Positions 1 through 13,289 of a stretch of 64,000 bases of DNA are shown here, one piece after another. Source of the DNA: Litoditis marina. Lineage: Eukaryota > Nematoda > Chromadorea > Rhabditida > Rhabditidae. The notes beneath the pieces are model-generated. The model was not told where the DNA came from and ran no database searches. It saw only the letters and a program-made list of their open reading frames with translations. Every line of letters begins with the position of its first letter. Position 1 is the stretch's first letter. The stretch covers positions 5,586,978 through 5,650,977 of the forward strand of contig OZ038438.1 of NCBI GenBank assembly GCA_964036275.1, written 5' to 3'. The position numbers and the translations under genes were made by a program.

Positions 1-480
1 AGCAGTCTTAAAATAGTAATACTTTATACCTAAAATATTATAAAGGAAAACGTTCCGGCCAGATTTTTTTCGAAGAATTGGATTTTTCACAAATAGAGAT
101 TCGTTCCACAAACCTTCTTAAATATACGGCAGTTGGCAACTGAACGATACATAATGACTAACTAAACGTATCGACTTGATAGTGTGATTCATTTTGAAGT
201 GGTGGAAACATCTATAGTTGTATATGAAGCTTTTGTATTAGACATAATTCGTAGATATGGGCGTGTTTCGCGACCAAACTACAACGAATATTTAGTCATA
301 GCCTACTCCCTATAGCACCTCTACCTCTTCTTATACGCTCCTATCTGCCGGTGAACAATCGAAACCCACCGGCAGCTCAGCTAGTTGCCAGCCAGTTGAT
401 AGCTAGTTTTGTCCCATGCCCATATAGGAAGTGACCGAAATCCTAGTTGTAATTTGACCTCAAAATAGTTCACCGTTTTT

Positions 481-825
481 AGGCCAATTCCACGAGGAAC
501 CCGGTATTTCGTTAACCCTATCAGGTAGCCTGAAACGGACTACTCGGCTTACCCTTTTGTTAACCACTTGGTAACCCTCTTTTACAATGTCTTTTGGGGA
601 AAATTCGGGATTACCAAGTGGTTAACAAAAGTGTTAACCAGGTAACCCGGTTAATGGTTGAATACTAGGGTTAAAGAAGGACGATTATGTGGTCCGATCC
701 CAACGCTTCAGTCCTTCAAACCGCAATACATTTTCCAATTGCAGTTCAAATGACCGTTGACACGGGATTGGTCCACATAATCGTCCTTCTTTAACAAACT
801 ACCGGGTTAAATAAAGACTTCACCT
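481..825. mobile_element. Small transposon of the GGTTAACC-rich family, interrupted by a second element
   Basis: This repeat contains the strings ACCAAGTGGTTAACAAAAG and GTTAACCAGGTAACCCGG. It shares both, in the same order, with the copy at 34901-35049. The left end GGCCAATTCCACGAGGAACCC and the right end (read as the reverse complement GGTGAAGTCTTTATTTAACCC) are imperfect inverted repeats. It encodes nothing, so it would be a non-autonomous element. It is split at 671-794 by a different element inserted into a TTAA. The outer boundaries are approximate. Confidence 0.65.
671..794. mobile_element. Palindromic TTAA-flanked MITE, copy 1
   Basis: The element is about 124 bases including a TTAA at each end. 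Its arms (AGAAGGACGATTATGTGG and the complementary CCACATAATCGTCCTTCT) are nearly perfect inverted repeats, and the whole element folds into one hairpin. Related copies lie at 35416-35539 and 51283-51405. The uninterrupted host repeat near 35020 reads ...CTAGGGTTAAC..., whereas here the element sits between two TTAA copies. That gives a direct empty-site comparison. TTAA target choice is typical of piggyBac-type transposases, so a non-autonomous piggyBac-like element is the likely class. Confidence 0.85.
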
Positions 826-1586
826 CATTTTAAACGGAAAAGCATTGGGATCAAACTAAAAACACATCAGGTTGGGGAAATAACAGTCCCGATTTGAACT
901 TATGTGTTTGTTGTCTGATTAACGCCTATTTTAAACAAAATTTGAGAATAGTGCTGGGTTCAAAGACCAAACTATAGCTTCGATTTGACCAGCTCTCAAA
1001 TGAACCAGTCGTTTAGAAGGTGGAGAATCCTATTGGTTCTCTTATGAGTAACTCTCCTGGAAAACTTAGAGGTAACACCATAAAAAAGAAGAAGACTAAA
1101 AACTTTTTTATCTATCTGCACGTATTTGACCAGTTATTTATGGAAAAGAAGTGGAGGTACGGGGGCAGAGAAAATGGCAGAACAACAAGACTCAGTGAGA
1201 CTGAACGACGGTTTCCCGCAGTTTCGATGGAATGGTGAAAGGGACCACACGTATAGAAATATCATAGACTGTCTCAAGCATTTCCAAACTTCATTTACTA
1301 GTAGTTTTCTGTTCTATTTCTTTTAACAAACACACAATACTCTCCCGTGTACAACACTCGTTTCAAGTGAAATGGAATATGAGCAGTAAATTGAGCAAAC
1401 AACAATAAGTGGAACATTGGAGGAACAAGTGTTGGGAACATGTTAGGTTCCCCTCCACTTTAAATTCAACTTTCAGCTCCCACCATGGGGGTGGGGAATT
1501 GCAAATGTGACTTTCAAACGAGAGTTGAATGTGGGAGCGAAAGTAGAAAGGGGAGGGGGCACAAATACACAGTTGCTCAATTGCTC

Positions 1587-4500
1587 TCAAGGTGTCATGA
1601 CGAAATGCTCGTCCTTGACAAGGGTCGTCGGCGAGGCTAGCGACTGTATGACGTCATCTTGTCGCTCGTCGTGCAGAATCAGTTCCTGCATCAGCGAGTC
1701 GACGTTGGCGAATCCGAAGAGGCGAGCCAGTTGAACGTCCTCCACCTAAAGTGAACTTCGTGCGCTCAATTTACATAGAGGGAACGTAATGGTAAAATAT
1801 CTAAATATGTTCAAACGCCGTAGAGTATAGCCGTAATACACTGTTTTCAAATCAACTATGTTTCTGAATCAAGGACTGTGAATATTTCAAACAATCGTCC
1901 TTGTATGAAAACATGGGCTTCTTTTAAATAGCTCTCATCGTTCATAGAGGACATTCAGTGACACACTAGGATTTTTCAAACAATCCGAATATTGGAAATC
2001 TACTAAAACCTACTAGAGGTCTACTAGGTGAAAATTTACTAGGAAGACAGGCTTTTGTAGGGGAGAAACTGACCATTTGTTGAGCGACGGCCTGGAGCGA
2101 TGGAAGTAATAGTAGAAGTCTCCCCGATCTGCATTCTGAGGGCAAGAGAGAAGAACGTAAACACCTCTTCTGGAGTGCATCCAAACAGGCTATTCGAGCG
2201 TCCTCCACGGACTCTGTATCTGACACATCCCGTGAAACTGAAAGCGGAAGTACAGTGAAACACATCAGAAACTACCGACACAATATAGTGGAGTCGAATG
2301 TATTCTTTGTGTTTTTTTCTTTAATTTGGATGGTTTGATATGCGCATGTTGAATGAAGTGCGAGTTAGGTTAATACTCAAGCAACTATCGTATCTGACAT
2401 ATAAGTACATAATGTAGAAATATCCCGCTGACTTGTTCGTTGTGTCTATCACATGACACGCTATCTCGTGAGATATTATCTCGACGAGAGCACAGAAATA
2501 ACAGATAATTGAAAATACACCAATTGTCTAAAACCGGCATATCATGGGCATTTCCTATGGTACCTTACTGATTTCGGCACCTTACTGATGGTCGTTTTTT
2601 CGCAATGTCATTTAACCAAGTCAAATCCGACAAAGTTACCTGGATTAAAGAAGAGAATGGCTTTGAGGGCAACATATTCGAACAGGTCGACAGCCAACTT
2701 CCGCATTGGCACAACCAACTCATCAATTATTCGCCCGACCACACAACTGGAACTTAGACACAATGTTATTTATTGACTGACGGAAGCTATTTATATGGAA
2801 CGGCCCATACATTGAACTGTGTACAGTAGCTTCCGTTTCTATGTGGACTACTGAATCGTGCCATTGTTGAGCTTGCACGTGTTTTGGCCCTAGTTCATGG
2901 TAACACTTTCAATTCAAGAAAATATCACGAGTTTTACAAATTAGTACTGCGATTCGGTGGTTTGTGTTGTGGTCTGACACTAGCCTGGGAATACCTCATC
3001 AGCTTTACTTTCGAATTGAACACTATCAAATTTCGGCGCGTGCTGTCAGGTAGTTTCTTAAAACATACTAGATTGAGTTGAGTGAGACAAAAACCTGAAT
3101 ATGTTAACACCGCAGTGCATTCAGTATACACTACTCCTACTCTTACTAGTCTCTTCATTATTACAACTATTTTGTCATAATTGAAGTCGCAATCATACGT
3201 GAACGCCGCAAAATAGAGAAGCGCAGATATATCCATGCATCTAGTACACATGGGACTGCTGAGAACTATATAGGTTCATACGGCCGTACGGTGTAGGTGG
3301 TTATATCCAATTGTGTTTGTAATTTCATTTAATTTCTTTTCGGTCTAAATTCGTTATGATGCGTGACGAGATCTAACTACAACTAACATTTCATCAGTCT
3401 GGACTACCAGTCGACCTACTTGATGTCTCCTATATTGGCTGCGTGTTCCTTGGGGATGAGAGTGTCGTTGGCCAGACAAATGGCATCTTGCAACTCCTTC
3501 GACCGGTACGCCACTCCCAATGTGATCATCTGGGCCGCCGCTGCTTTCAAAAGAGCCGCCTGAACACATATAATTGGGAAAATGTCACTTTCGCCTGCTG
3601 ACCGTACTTTCATACCCCCGTGGTAGTGTGGTCCCGCACTAGTTTCAACATAAACTGATCTGGGGTGAATAATGACAGGGTGGGGCAAGTTAAATGTTGG
3701 TGAAAGTACCTTTTTTTTAGCTCTAATTTCAGCTGAAACAGAAAAGAGTGGAGGTGAAAGCCACAGCAGAACTTTTGACTGCGTCTCAGACATAACAAAT
3801 GCGAACATTTCAGCCTGTCCAAAATTGACAAAGTGGAAAGAACACATAACCTTTGGCTAGTTCTGACATAGAAACCTCTACAAAACAACGTCTACAGTAC
3901 TGCACGGTTCGTTTCACACACCCATGGACATATACAGTAGTTTCAATCAATGTTATCAACACAGAAATTGGAGACTGTAGCATGTTGTTGTAGGCCATAA
4001 TTCCATTGAAAACAGTTCAACCGAAATCAATTTGCATGCGAATTGAGGGACCTGAATATGAGCGGAGAAATAGTTTGGTGCTCACCTGGTCTTTGATGGG
4101 GAGGCGGGCGAACTGGGGTAATGACTTGGCCCACTCGACGAGCAGCACCAGCTGCTGATGGATACTTTTGCCCACGTCGTCCAGAGTAGCCCGACGGTCG
4201 TCCTCATTCCGCCACGTTTTCACTTTACCACAATCGTACGAGACCTGAGGACTCTATACTTTTGTTAATTTTAATTTGAGGAAGAAAATGACTGAATCCT
4301 ATAAAATCACTGCGACGGAGTGAAACCGAGATAGCTATGGATTTCACATCAATATTCCGTGCTCTTGAACACGAGTACAAACTTCACTAAGAAAAAACTA
4401 GAAAAAAGGTTACAGTTATGTGACCTGCTTCCTAGATTTATCACAATAAACGATCTAAACTATGTGTACATGTTTTGTACGTGTTTTGGGCATTATATAA

Positions 4501-6433
4501 ATCTTAACAGTATACTGCGCGCTCAGTTTCTTCTTTTCCAGATTCAAGGAAATAACACTGAACAGTTTGAAGCCGATATGTGAACGAGACCAGTTTTTTC
4601 CTTCTCAATGATTTCGAACTTCGATCGCAAGTGATGGGAACTAACTGCAAACACAGTGGGGTAGGACAGCAAACACCCTATAGGCTTGCGTTGGAAAGAG
4701 CGAACCCTATAGTGCTCGGATAGTCTTTCACCTGTTCTGTGCTTTTGATGACGGACGACCTGAGTTGCTGGCAGAGTTGTTCTGACCGAATGAGGGAGGC
4801 AAGCAGTTCATCTTCTTCCTCTGTGTCTATCTTCCTCCTTTTTCCAATCGTATCTCGTTCACTTTGTATCGCTGCAAATTAGTTATCACAAAAGTTTCGT
4901 GGTTTGCGCATGCTTAGTGGGAGACTGTTCTAGAGTGCTGCGTCTCTATGATCTGTACACTTCCTCGTCAAGGATTGGGCAATATGTTGGAAAAGTTGCA
5001 CATTCAGCCTACTTATACCAATTGTCACCCCCTGTAAGTGAATTTGGGAGCACTTTGCCTGCAACCTACTCGAGACTCATTAATATAGTTATTTTGCGTA
5101 TTATGAAACTAAGATTGCTGACGACGACAGTACTTGATGGGGTGATAGTCTACCATTTTGGTTCATCCCTGCTTTCACGCACTTCTGAAGACGGCACGAC
5201 CGACAGGCATTCCTCTGATCTGCAACAAAATAATCATTCATCAAAAGCATAAATCAAATAGTGTTCATGTTGTAATATTATTTTTGTCCGTATTCTAGTG
5301 AGTTGAAATTATGTGCCATGGTTTGAATTTTACTCCAAGCGTATTTTCCATTCAATTGACGAAACACATATTCAAAATTAGAAATGCGAGAATAATTTAA
5401 ATTCTTCCCATAGAGGGAGAAGCTGAAAATCAGTGCATTCTACCGAATTGATCAAAAAACTATGCTTAGTTATTAGTTAGTATAATTAATATTTCTATAA
5501 ACATAAACTTTCAGTTATCATTAATGATAATATCTCGATAAGGGCGTTTTATCGAAAACTAGTTTTGATACAAATAAAGCAATAGAAGACACCAACACTA
5601 AGAAGGAAATTTACATCTGTGAAAATAATATCATTAACTTAGATGCGTCTTTCACTGTGTATACCTCGTAAACGATGAATAAATTTTATATTTTAAACTC
5701 ACTTCTGGTCACATCGCAACATTTGTCGAAACGACATATATAGTTGTGCCTCTTACGAATACTTCGTCGGAAAAATCCTGAAGAGAGACGGTATTACAAA
5801 ATGTTTTCTTCATATATAACCATGTAAACGTTGAATTAGACGTGGCTGACAAAAAACCTCGATTCACCAGTTTTCATGGAGACAATATGCTATATAAAAT
5901 ATTTTTCGTTTGGGGTTGAGTGTGCTTCTCGAAACTTATTAATTAAGTCCACTCCAGCTAAGCTCTCTACTGACAACTTTCTCTTGAATTACGTGCCCTT
6001 CCTCTGTTATAGGTGGAAACTATCAAACGCTAACCTCAGCATGTACTACTAATAGTAAAACAATAAAATACTTTCAAAGTTTTTTTAAAGTTAATGTGGT
6101 AAATTAGCAACAGTATGCGTTGGCAAAACATTGGATATCAGCAACAAAATAACAACTTCTACAGTTTGAATGTACGCCAGAAGTGCATGAAATGCAGTAT
6201 ATACGAAATAGAGTATCACCAAATATCCGTTGTAGTTTGAGCTCGATACACGCCGAAGTTTACCAAATTTCGAAGGAATACTGACGAGATCAAAGTACAA
6301 AACACAGCGGGATAGGGTTAATGGCCGTGGAAACGGCGAATATAGCTGTACCTTTACATCCATCACATGATACGGCCCCGTAGTGCTTTCCTGTAGCCCG
6401 ATCGTTGCATATATGACAGATTTCCTCTGCCAT
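1587..6433 (-). CDS. HNF4-like nuclear receptor A
   Basis: A ligand-regulated transcription factor of the nuclear receptor family, closest in sequence to HNF4 (NR2A). I read nine exons: 6433-6352, 5777-5703, 5219-5154, 4871-4732, 4244-4086, 3559-3420, 2746-2640, 2219-2074 and 1745-1587. They join in phase to 357 residues. The first zinc finger (residues 5-24) carries [14 protein letters not shown] and the P-box CDGCKGFFRR; the second ends [14 protein letters not shown]. The hinge [15 protein letters not shown] resembles HNF4. The ligand-binding domain has [18 protein letters not shown] (helix 3 to 4), [10 protein letters not shown] and [14 protein letters not shown]. It ends with helix 12, DSLMQELIL, which keeps the AF-2 pattern. 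The start ATG lies just before the first finger, so almost no A/B domain exists. Receptor B lies upstream on the same strand. Confidence 0.92.
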
Positions 6434-6800
6434 TTTACTGAAACCCAACTTTATTCAACTTCCAATTCATCATATAACAAATATTGAATATTCGAAGGTT
6501 TCATGACACAAGGAACTGACTGACAAGCAGACTCGAATTGGCTATTTTCCACCCCTATCGCACATTTCATTCTTATCAGTAACAAGATTCCTTTTAGTAG
6601 ATATTTTCCGAAAAGAATAGCAATTAGAAACCCTACAACTAGCAATAACCTCAGCGTAATTGATCAACTTAAATTTATGAATTTAGGTCAATCATAATAA
6701 AGCGATGAACGGATACATCTCTGTTTATACACTCCATTTTCTGTTAGTGGGAGAGGTGACAGTTACAGTATACCAGACTCGAGGCTTAAGTGGGGTCATC

Positions 6801-6880
6801 GTTGTAGTTTGATCTCGAAAAACGCCGGTATTCACGAGTTTCGACCGAAAATCAACCGTGTCAAACTACAAACACAGCGC
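6801..6880. mobile_element. TAGTTTGATC-family MITE (family A)
   Basis: It begins with GTTGTAGTTTGATCTCG and ends with GTCAAACTACAAACACAGC, an inverted pair about 80 bases apart. The same ends recur about a dozen times in the window. It has no coding capacity. Nearby copies lie at 6231-6308 and 7381-7456. Confidence 0.75.
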
Positions 6881-7380
6881 GACGGGGCAACATACACCGT
6901 ATGGCCCTGGTTTGGAAAGAGTGAACCCTCTATTCGGGCTTATATGATATGGTGAACTGGGTGAGGACAGGGAAAGAAGGTAGAGACAGAGATCTTTGGA
7001 GGGGGAGAGAGAGAAAACATCGATCAATGGGGGCGACAGGCGGTGTGTCGCCCTTATCATGCGAAATCACACCAGAACAAGAGAACAGACAATATCAGTA
7101 GGACGCAGACAGCAGGCACCGCTGACCGGCTACCTACAGCCTACCAGTAGACATCGCCACAGTTATACAGTTCGTGCTCGCCGGAGAAGTCTATACGATG
7201 TCTAATGCTCTATGCCGCTGAGTTTGCTGTTTGATCCCGTTGCTTCCAGTCAGAACCTGTAAATTATGGCCGTGTATCGAGATAAAACGGAGATTTGGTC
7301 ACTACCTACGTATACCTTGATATAAGTTCTGTTTGATTTGGTTCAGGCAAGGAAGCTAAAACGGTACATGTTGGTCTCAT

Positions 7381-7456
7381 CTGCTGTGCTCGTAGTTTGA
7401 TCTTTGTTTCTCAATTCCAAGCTGTAATGTCTTCCCAGATCAAACTACAACTCTGA
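7381..7456. mobile_element. TAGTTTGATC-family MITE (family A)
   Basis: Ends CTGCTGTGCTCGTAGTTTG and GATCAAACTACAACTCTG form an inverted repeat around a short non-coding core. It belongs to the same dispersed family as 6801-6880. Confidence 0.7.
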
Positions 7457-9218
7457 TTTGGTCACACCCTATATACCCGTTTCTGTGTTCATTGATTGGC
7501 ATCTGGTTTTAGCGAGATAGAACTAGCGATTACAGCAAATGTGCTTCGCTAAGATTGTACTAGCAGTGAGTGAAATAGACACGGAAAACTTGAAAATATC
7601 CGTATTCATGCACTTCACAATGTGAGTCACTCGAATTGTGGCGTTTCTCACGAATAAATACGCGTTTGACTGAGCCCTAGCCGAACTCCCGCACGAAACA
7701 GAAAGAATAACGTGAAAGATGAGGAAGCCAGTTGCACCAGCTTAGGAAGTTCATAAGAAGTTCAGAAGCCCAAGGCGAACGAGAAAACATCCTACGATTA
7801 TAGTTTAACCGGGAGCATTTACATTTAGCTCTCAATCAGTTGGACATGCACGCTCAGTCTAACTGGGATGAGCTAACAAATCATTTTCAGGGAACTCATA
7901 TCTGATCCGACTAGATTTCCCCTGAGAAAGAGAAACCATCAATGCTCATTTGAATGTTTTTCGATTAGTTATATTTAATATTGAAAAGTGTTAATTTGTC
8001 TGATTCAATATATTTGAATGACACACCTCGATTTCTGAATAGTTTAACGACTTTGCAACCAGACAACTAGATCAACTGCCTCACTCATGTGCTTCCAATC
8101 ACTCCCCATTATACAACAATTCGTTTATTTAACTTCGTTCTTTTTTCAATACTGTAGAGTTGCAAGAAGTGGTCTATTCTAGGATGAATAACATTGTGAA
8201 TTAATAATGCTGTGTTTATAGACTACAAAAGAACAAAACAAGTAGACAAATTGTAACCGTATTAACTCAAGGAAGAAGCATGAGCCCAAATAATCACGGA
8301 CAGGTAACACAGTTTAAACCAACAATAATACCGCTTATAGATTCAGTGGGGAAGTAGAAAAGTGACAAAGAGATTATACATTGCAAGAATGAAAACAGAA
8401 TACAACGTCTATCATCACCCTCAAAATAGAACTAGCAACAAAAATGCATATAAAAAAGTTCCGATACAACGCAACAAAAATAGGCGTGAAACATACTCAA
8501 AACTTTCAAAATGACAAAGCTAAAATGATATAAACACACAGTATGGAATGTGATAGGTACAATGCTGAGAACGTGAGAGCATGCCCCTGAATCATCTAAC
8601 TCCGGAGGTAGTCGTAACTCTTCTAATAATTATTCTCCATATTCTGCAAGAATTTGTTATAAAAGTCAGCAGCAAGCGCATAATCAACGATAAGCATCTT
8701 AAATAAGCATACGGGCGCATATACAGCCACCCGATCGCCGCGAAGTGTGAAATAAATTGTATTTTGAGATGTTTTGTGTCGAAAGTTACGTTATTATCAT
8801 TACTATGAGTGTGAGTGTTAAAAAATTTAAGATGTTTGTGAGATAAAACTCACTGGTTTTTCATTGTTCTCCGACAAATCTCCTCCCTGACCGAGTAAAG
8901 AATGACCGTTCACACCCGACATCTAGAATGATAAGTGTGAACTAGTGAAAAAGGCACTCATATATGAGACCAGGGTAAAGAATACCAGATAAATGACGTC
9001 TTACCCTAAAATATCTGCTTAGTTCCAGGTATAGGATGTACTATGAACCAGCCCCAATCGTAATCTTCAATCCTCACCATTAGTGTCAGAAAGGAAGCGC
9101 AAAATGTCAACTGAGAACGCTTGGTGCCAATTTTCTTCGATTAGCAAACTACAAAAGCGAGAGAGCAGGGGATTGGCAGCAGACATCTGCGTCTCTATGA
9201 CCTACACACTACACTATC

Positions 9219-12200
9219 TCATTGACGACGCAAGTGGCTTGCTAATTGGCAGGGATTTTTCGAGAAACTGACCGCCCGATCGCTGGCAGACGGCAGTGTG
9301 GTGGGAGACTGCAGATGAGCTTGGAGGTTGACGGGAGCGGTACTCTGATCATTGATATCGTCCAGAATGAACTCCGACAGAAGAGAATCAACCTGCAACA
9401 AGACAATAAACAATGAACACAACAGGTTGCAAGTAGGAAGTAACGAATACGTGTAACCAGACTGAACATACGAAAATTACCTCCGCTAGTCCGAAAAACT
9501 TGGTGAGAGTCATGTTTTCTATGAGAAGTTGTGTGAGCGCCTTCAACGCGGGAGCCAACAGCAGAATGTTTCCATATCTGAATGAAAAACTTCGATGAAC
9601 GCAAGTAGAACACAATGTTGACATATATTAATGTATCTTCAAGAAGGTTTGTTGCAAACTTCGACTCATACTTGAATTCAAAGTATTCCGATAGGGAGAA
9701 TAATAGAAACCAACCTTGTCGGAGCTTCGTCGGGCATCTGATCAAGGATGAACGCATAGAGAGCTTTCAATACTCTGTTTCTGGCTTCGCGGATTTGTAA
9801 TTGCGACTGTGTGGAGAGACCCTTGGCTTCAGGATGTAAGAAAGCCAACGCCTTAAAAAACATATTATATTCAGAAATTTTAACTAAAGCTTAAAAAAGC
9901 AAGAGAAACCTTACCTGAGAAATGTATCATCAACCACAACAGGGCACCGATTTTCCATCCCCATTACACTCTAGATCTATATCATCTGGTACAAAAATCA
10001 TAACCATTTGTTTGATTCTTGTTTCCTATCGTTACTTGCAAAACTTCAAAAAAGCCATGAAACTCACTTTGAGACAGACAAATTCCTGCTCCCTCATTTG
10101 AAGTTGTCTCATAGGCCAGACGATTTCGTCCAAAACCCTAAAACAAAAAATAATTACTTTTATGAATTTAAAAAATATCGAGCAGACTATCAATAGCATC
10201 AGTTAGCTCACATCTAGTAGATTATCTACTGGAGTTAACGACTCAATGAAATACCATTCTTGATTATCCGAAAAGAAAGAGGATATAAAGCAATACGCTC
10301 TCAGGGCTAGATGGGGGCAGTATATCGAGCTTTCAACTTCGACACAGGAGTTACAGGAGTTAGTATTGGTATTACGTTCGTTTGGAAACCAGTCAAACAC
10401 CTACCGCGGAGTGATATTGCTCGTTTTGAAGGCGGCGAAACCGTTCAGCTCGGCCGATGAATCTCTACTCATGTAAGTGTTATTGAAGAGACAGACGCGA
10501 GTTGTGTCGGGACTTCTGAAAATGAGCATCATGAGATCAGCTTGTTTTAGAAGATCTCAATTCGACAAACTTCAGCAATGAGTCAAAACAAGTTTACCAT
10601 TAGTGTTATGTAAATCGAAACATTCCGTAATTTTGTGCATAACTACAATACGTTCGGCGGGCCGAACACGGAGCATATTTGGAAACTATTGGAATGTTAA
10701 CTAGATTCATCTATATAGCGAGAAGAAATGAATACCTGAATGCCGGCATGAGAATCAAGTGTTGGGGAGCATAGTTTTTGAGAAGAATGATCTTGTCTTC
10801 CATGGAAAGGTCGGGGAATGGAGACAACGCCTTCGCCCACTCAACCATCAGCAGAAGAGTTGTGCGAGAAATTTCATTCAGATCCTAAAAATTGAACCGT
10901 TAGTGGAACCTGGAAGCAAACATAAATCTGGGTGCAGACTGAACCAACTACCTATACAAAAATAATCAAACCAACGAACGCGTCTCTAGCATAGAAATAC
11001 ATTGAAACTTTTCGAAAAGTGATAAAAATGCAAGTTCCTAATGTCCTACTTGTACTACCTAGTTCGAAACTACTCAATCTTCAACTTGTATCGTAACATA
11101 GCCTGAAGTTCAGGGACAACTAGATTTGTGCATGAGACAAATAGGGTGATGAAATGAATGAATAAATAATAATAGATGAAAACATACAATGCCCACCTCG
11201 GCAGTGCACGGTCTATTGGGCTGCGAGAATGCGGAGCCGGGCTCTTCGGGAGACCCGCCACCCTGCTGCTGCTGGGCGGCTTGCGACTGAATCACGCTGT
11301 TCCTATACCGAGAACACATCTCCTGCAAATTGGCACACAGTTATGGGGGTGAAATACCAGAAACATCACAAAATTCACGGCGTTCACCATTGGCCAATTA
11401 CACAAGCAACCAAAATGCGACCAGGTCGCATGTGTATAAAACCATTGGTTGCTTTCAAATGCAACCTGGTTGCATCTCAAATGCAATCAAAATCACTTAA
11501 CATCACAATAAAAGGATAAATTTGGTTGCATTTGAAAAGCAACCCGGTCGCATTTGAAAGCAACCAATAGTTTTGTACACGTTCAACCGAGTTGCACTTT
11601 GGTTGCATGTGTAGACCGCCTCCACCATACATATACCCAATTGGTAACTTAACTTGATTTAAACCAGTTTTTGGGTCATTTTATTTCAGGAATTTCCTAC
11701 AAAATGATCTGAAAGGGGTAATTCTGTGAACCACGTGTATCACTAGTTGAATACTGACTCAGTACTAAATGATAACACTATTAGAGAGCAATACTAAGAA
11801 TGAAATAACCTGATGCACTCGCGACTCCATATCCATGAGTGAATCGATGACGGCTGGACTATTGTCACGGGGACTCATATTGAAGGACGAAGTGTTCGAG
11901 GTGGGAGGACTCATTCTGCTTTTCTTCGAAGGAGAGCCGATCGAGTCGCGCTCAAACTGTATGGCTGCAAACAAAGCATTGTTCACGAGCAAAACATCTC
12001 ATTTGAAACAATGGAAAGGACGACTCAATGAGAGGAGAACGATTGAAAGTAGTGTACCTTCTCTTTTCATGCCAACTTGAACACACTTCTGGAAACGGCA
12101 ATAACGGCAGGCGCAACGGAAGTTCTTGTCAATGACGCAGCGTTTATTGAATCGACACGTAAACTTCTGACTACGCAGAACGGTCCGCCGGAAAAATCCC

Positions 12201-13289
12201 TGTAACAGAACACGGTAAACAGCCATCAAAACACATTCTGTACGAGATCTAACTTTGTTTAAACCCAACATAACAAGTAACAATGGTTGGAGTTGGACAG
12301 AGAACGGCTGTGAGCGAATATTTCCCCAGTTTCCACAAATCTGATCTAGTTTCCAGTATCTTCATGGGTATATGCTACTCATATATTGGAGGCATTTAAC
12401 TTCTGTATCTGTATCTTGTCAGAAACAGCCCGTTCTCAAAGAGGGCGTGCGCGGGGCCCCAACAATAATAAGGGTGTTGGAGTTCAATAGGATGTATGAA
12501 CAATTGGGTATTCTACAAAGGAACGATTAATGCACGAATTCTCGTCTAGCATCGTGATCATGTCTTATCTTGTGAGTATACTGATAACGAGAACACTAGT
12601 TGCAGCGAATACATGCGGAAACCCATCAATATTTCAGTGAAGGAACAGCTGAAGCTGACATGAACCCATTACTGTGATACTGGTATAAACTTGGCAAAAC
12701 AACAATTCACAGATTAGTCAACTTGTTCAAGTAGATGGCTATGCGCAGTTTGATCTCTACAAACTCACGTAATATTTAGTATAGGTAGTAAAGGTTGTGA
12801 GACACACATTGTCAAGACATTCATTCGCCGAAGGGTATCCCTCAAATGATTACCTTACATCCGTTACAAGAAATGACTCCATAGTGGGTACCGGTCGACT
12901 TGTCTCCACACACAGCACAAGGTTCGGCCAGAGGGTCCACTGAAAAAACATACTTTGAACAGAGAAGAGACGAGATCATTGCAAGGCAAGCACTCGATTA
13001 CATGCACCTTATTAAAGATATTGTTATGAAAATGAATGTTACTCAGTTACTATATGCTGCAAAAAACTGAGCAAAGAAAACTATATCTTCAATAGATGTG
13101 TGCACCAATCTCTCAGAGATGACCCCTTTCATTTGAAGACGGTTTTGATGGAGACTCATTCGAAATTTACGATGTAAGTTCTAGTTTTCAATATTACAGC
13201 AATTCTACGAAAATTTTTAGGTATGTGTCGAAAAAAAAGTTTCGACGACACATAACATAAACAAGAAATATAAACTCACCCAAATCCAT
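9219..13289 (-). CDS. HNF4-like nuclear receptor B
   Basis: A second nuclear receptor transcription factor, tandem with receptor A. Eleven exons join in phase to 418 residues: 13289-13280, 12939-12854, 12199-12058, 11964-11810, 11322-11197, 10884-10736, 10515-10405, 10137-10068, 9851-9715, 9577-9481 and 9392-9219. Finger 1 is [18 protein letters not shown] with P-box CNGCKGFFRR; finger 2 ends [17 protein letters not shown]. The hinge starts [10 protein letters not shown], followed by a long Ser/Pro and Gln-rich linker. The ligand-binding domain shows [30 protein letters not shown] and [11 protein letters not shown]. It ends with helix 12, DSLLSEFIL, which retains the AF-2 pattern, and a serine-rich tail. 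The first coding exon is only ten bases; an in-frame stop lies just upstream of its ATG. The P-box has Asn where HNF4 and receptor A have Asp. The intron layout differs from A, so the duplication is old. Confidence 0.92.
11395..11625. repeat. GGTTGC-rich inverted repeat in an intron of receptor B
   Basis: GGTTGCTTTCAAATGCAACC and GGTTGCATTTGAAAAGCAACC recur in opposite orientation through this block, which would fold on itself. It lies between the coding exons ending at 11322 and 11810. A loosely similar GGTTACC/GGTTGCC block is at about 32215-32325. It is probably a non-autonomous transposon; its ends were not resolved. Confidence 0.6.

Larger units (their letters stand above)
1..1586. other. 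Intergenic, repeat-rich left flank
   Basis: No supported gene is visible here. Most of 480-825 is occupied by two nested small transposons, described separately. The stretch at about 950-990 resembles fragments of the dispersed repeat carrying the TAGTTTGATC end. The rest is unique AT-rich DNA, and the short open frames in it have no recognisable domain or splice context. It lies downstream of HNF4-like receptor A and would hold that gene's 3' untranslated region and terminator, which I could not pin down. Confidence 0.6.
6434..9218. other. Intergenic region between the two HNF4-like receptors
   Basis: It holds the promoter side of receptor A and the 3' flank of receptor B. Three copies of the dispersed TAGTTTGATC inverted repeat lie at or near its left part (6231-6308 inside intron 1 of receptor A, 6801-6880 and 7381-7456 here). 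The rest, about 7500-9200, is AT-rich with no open frame that looks coding. I could not place a TATA box or polyadenylation signal with confidence. Confidence 0.6.
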
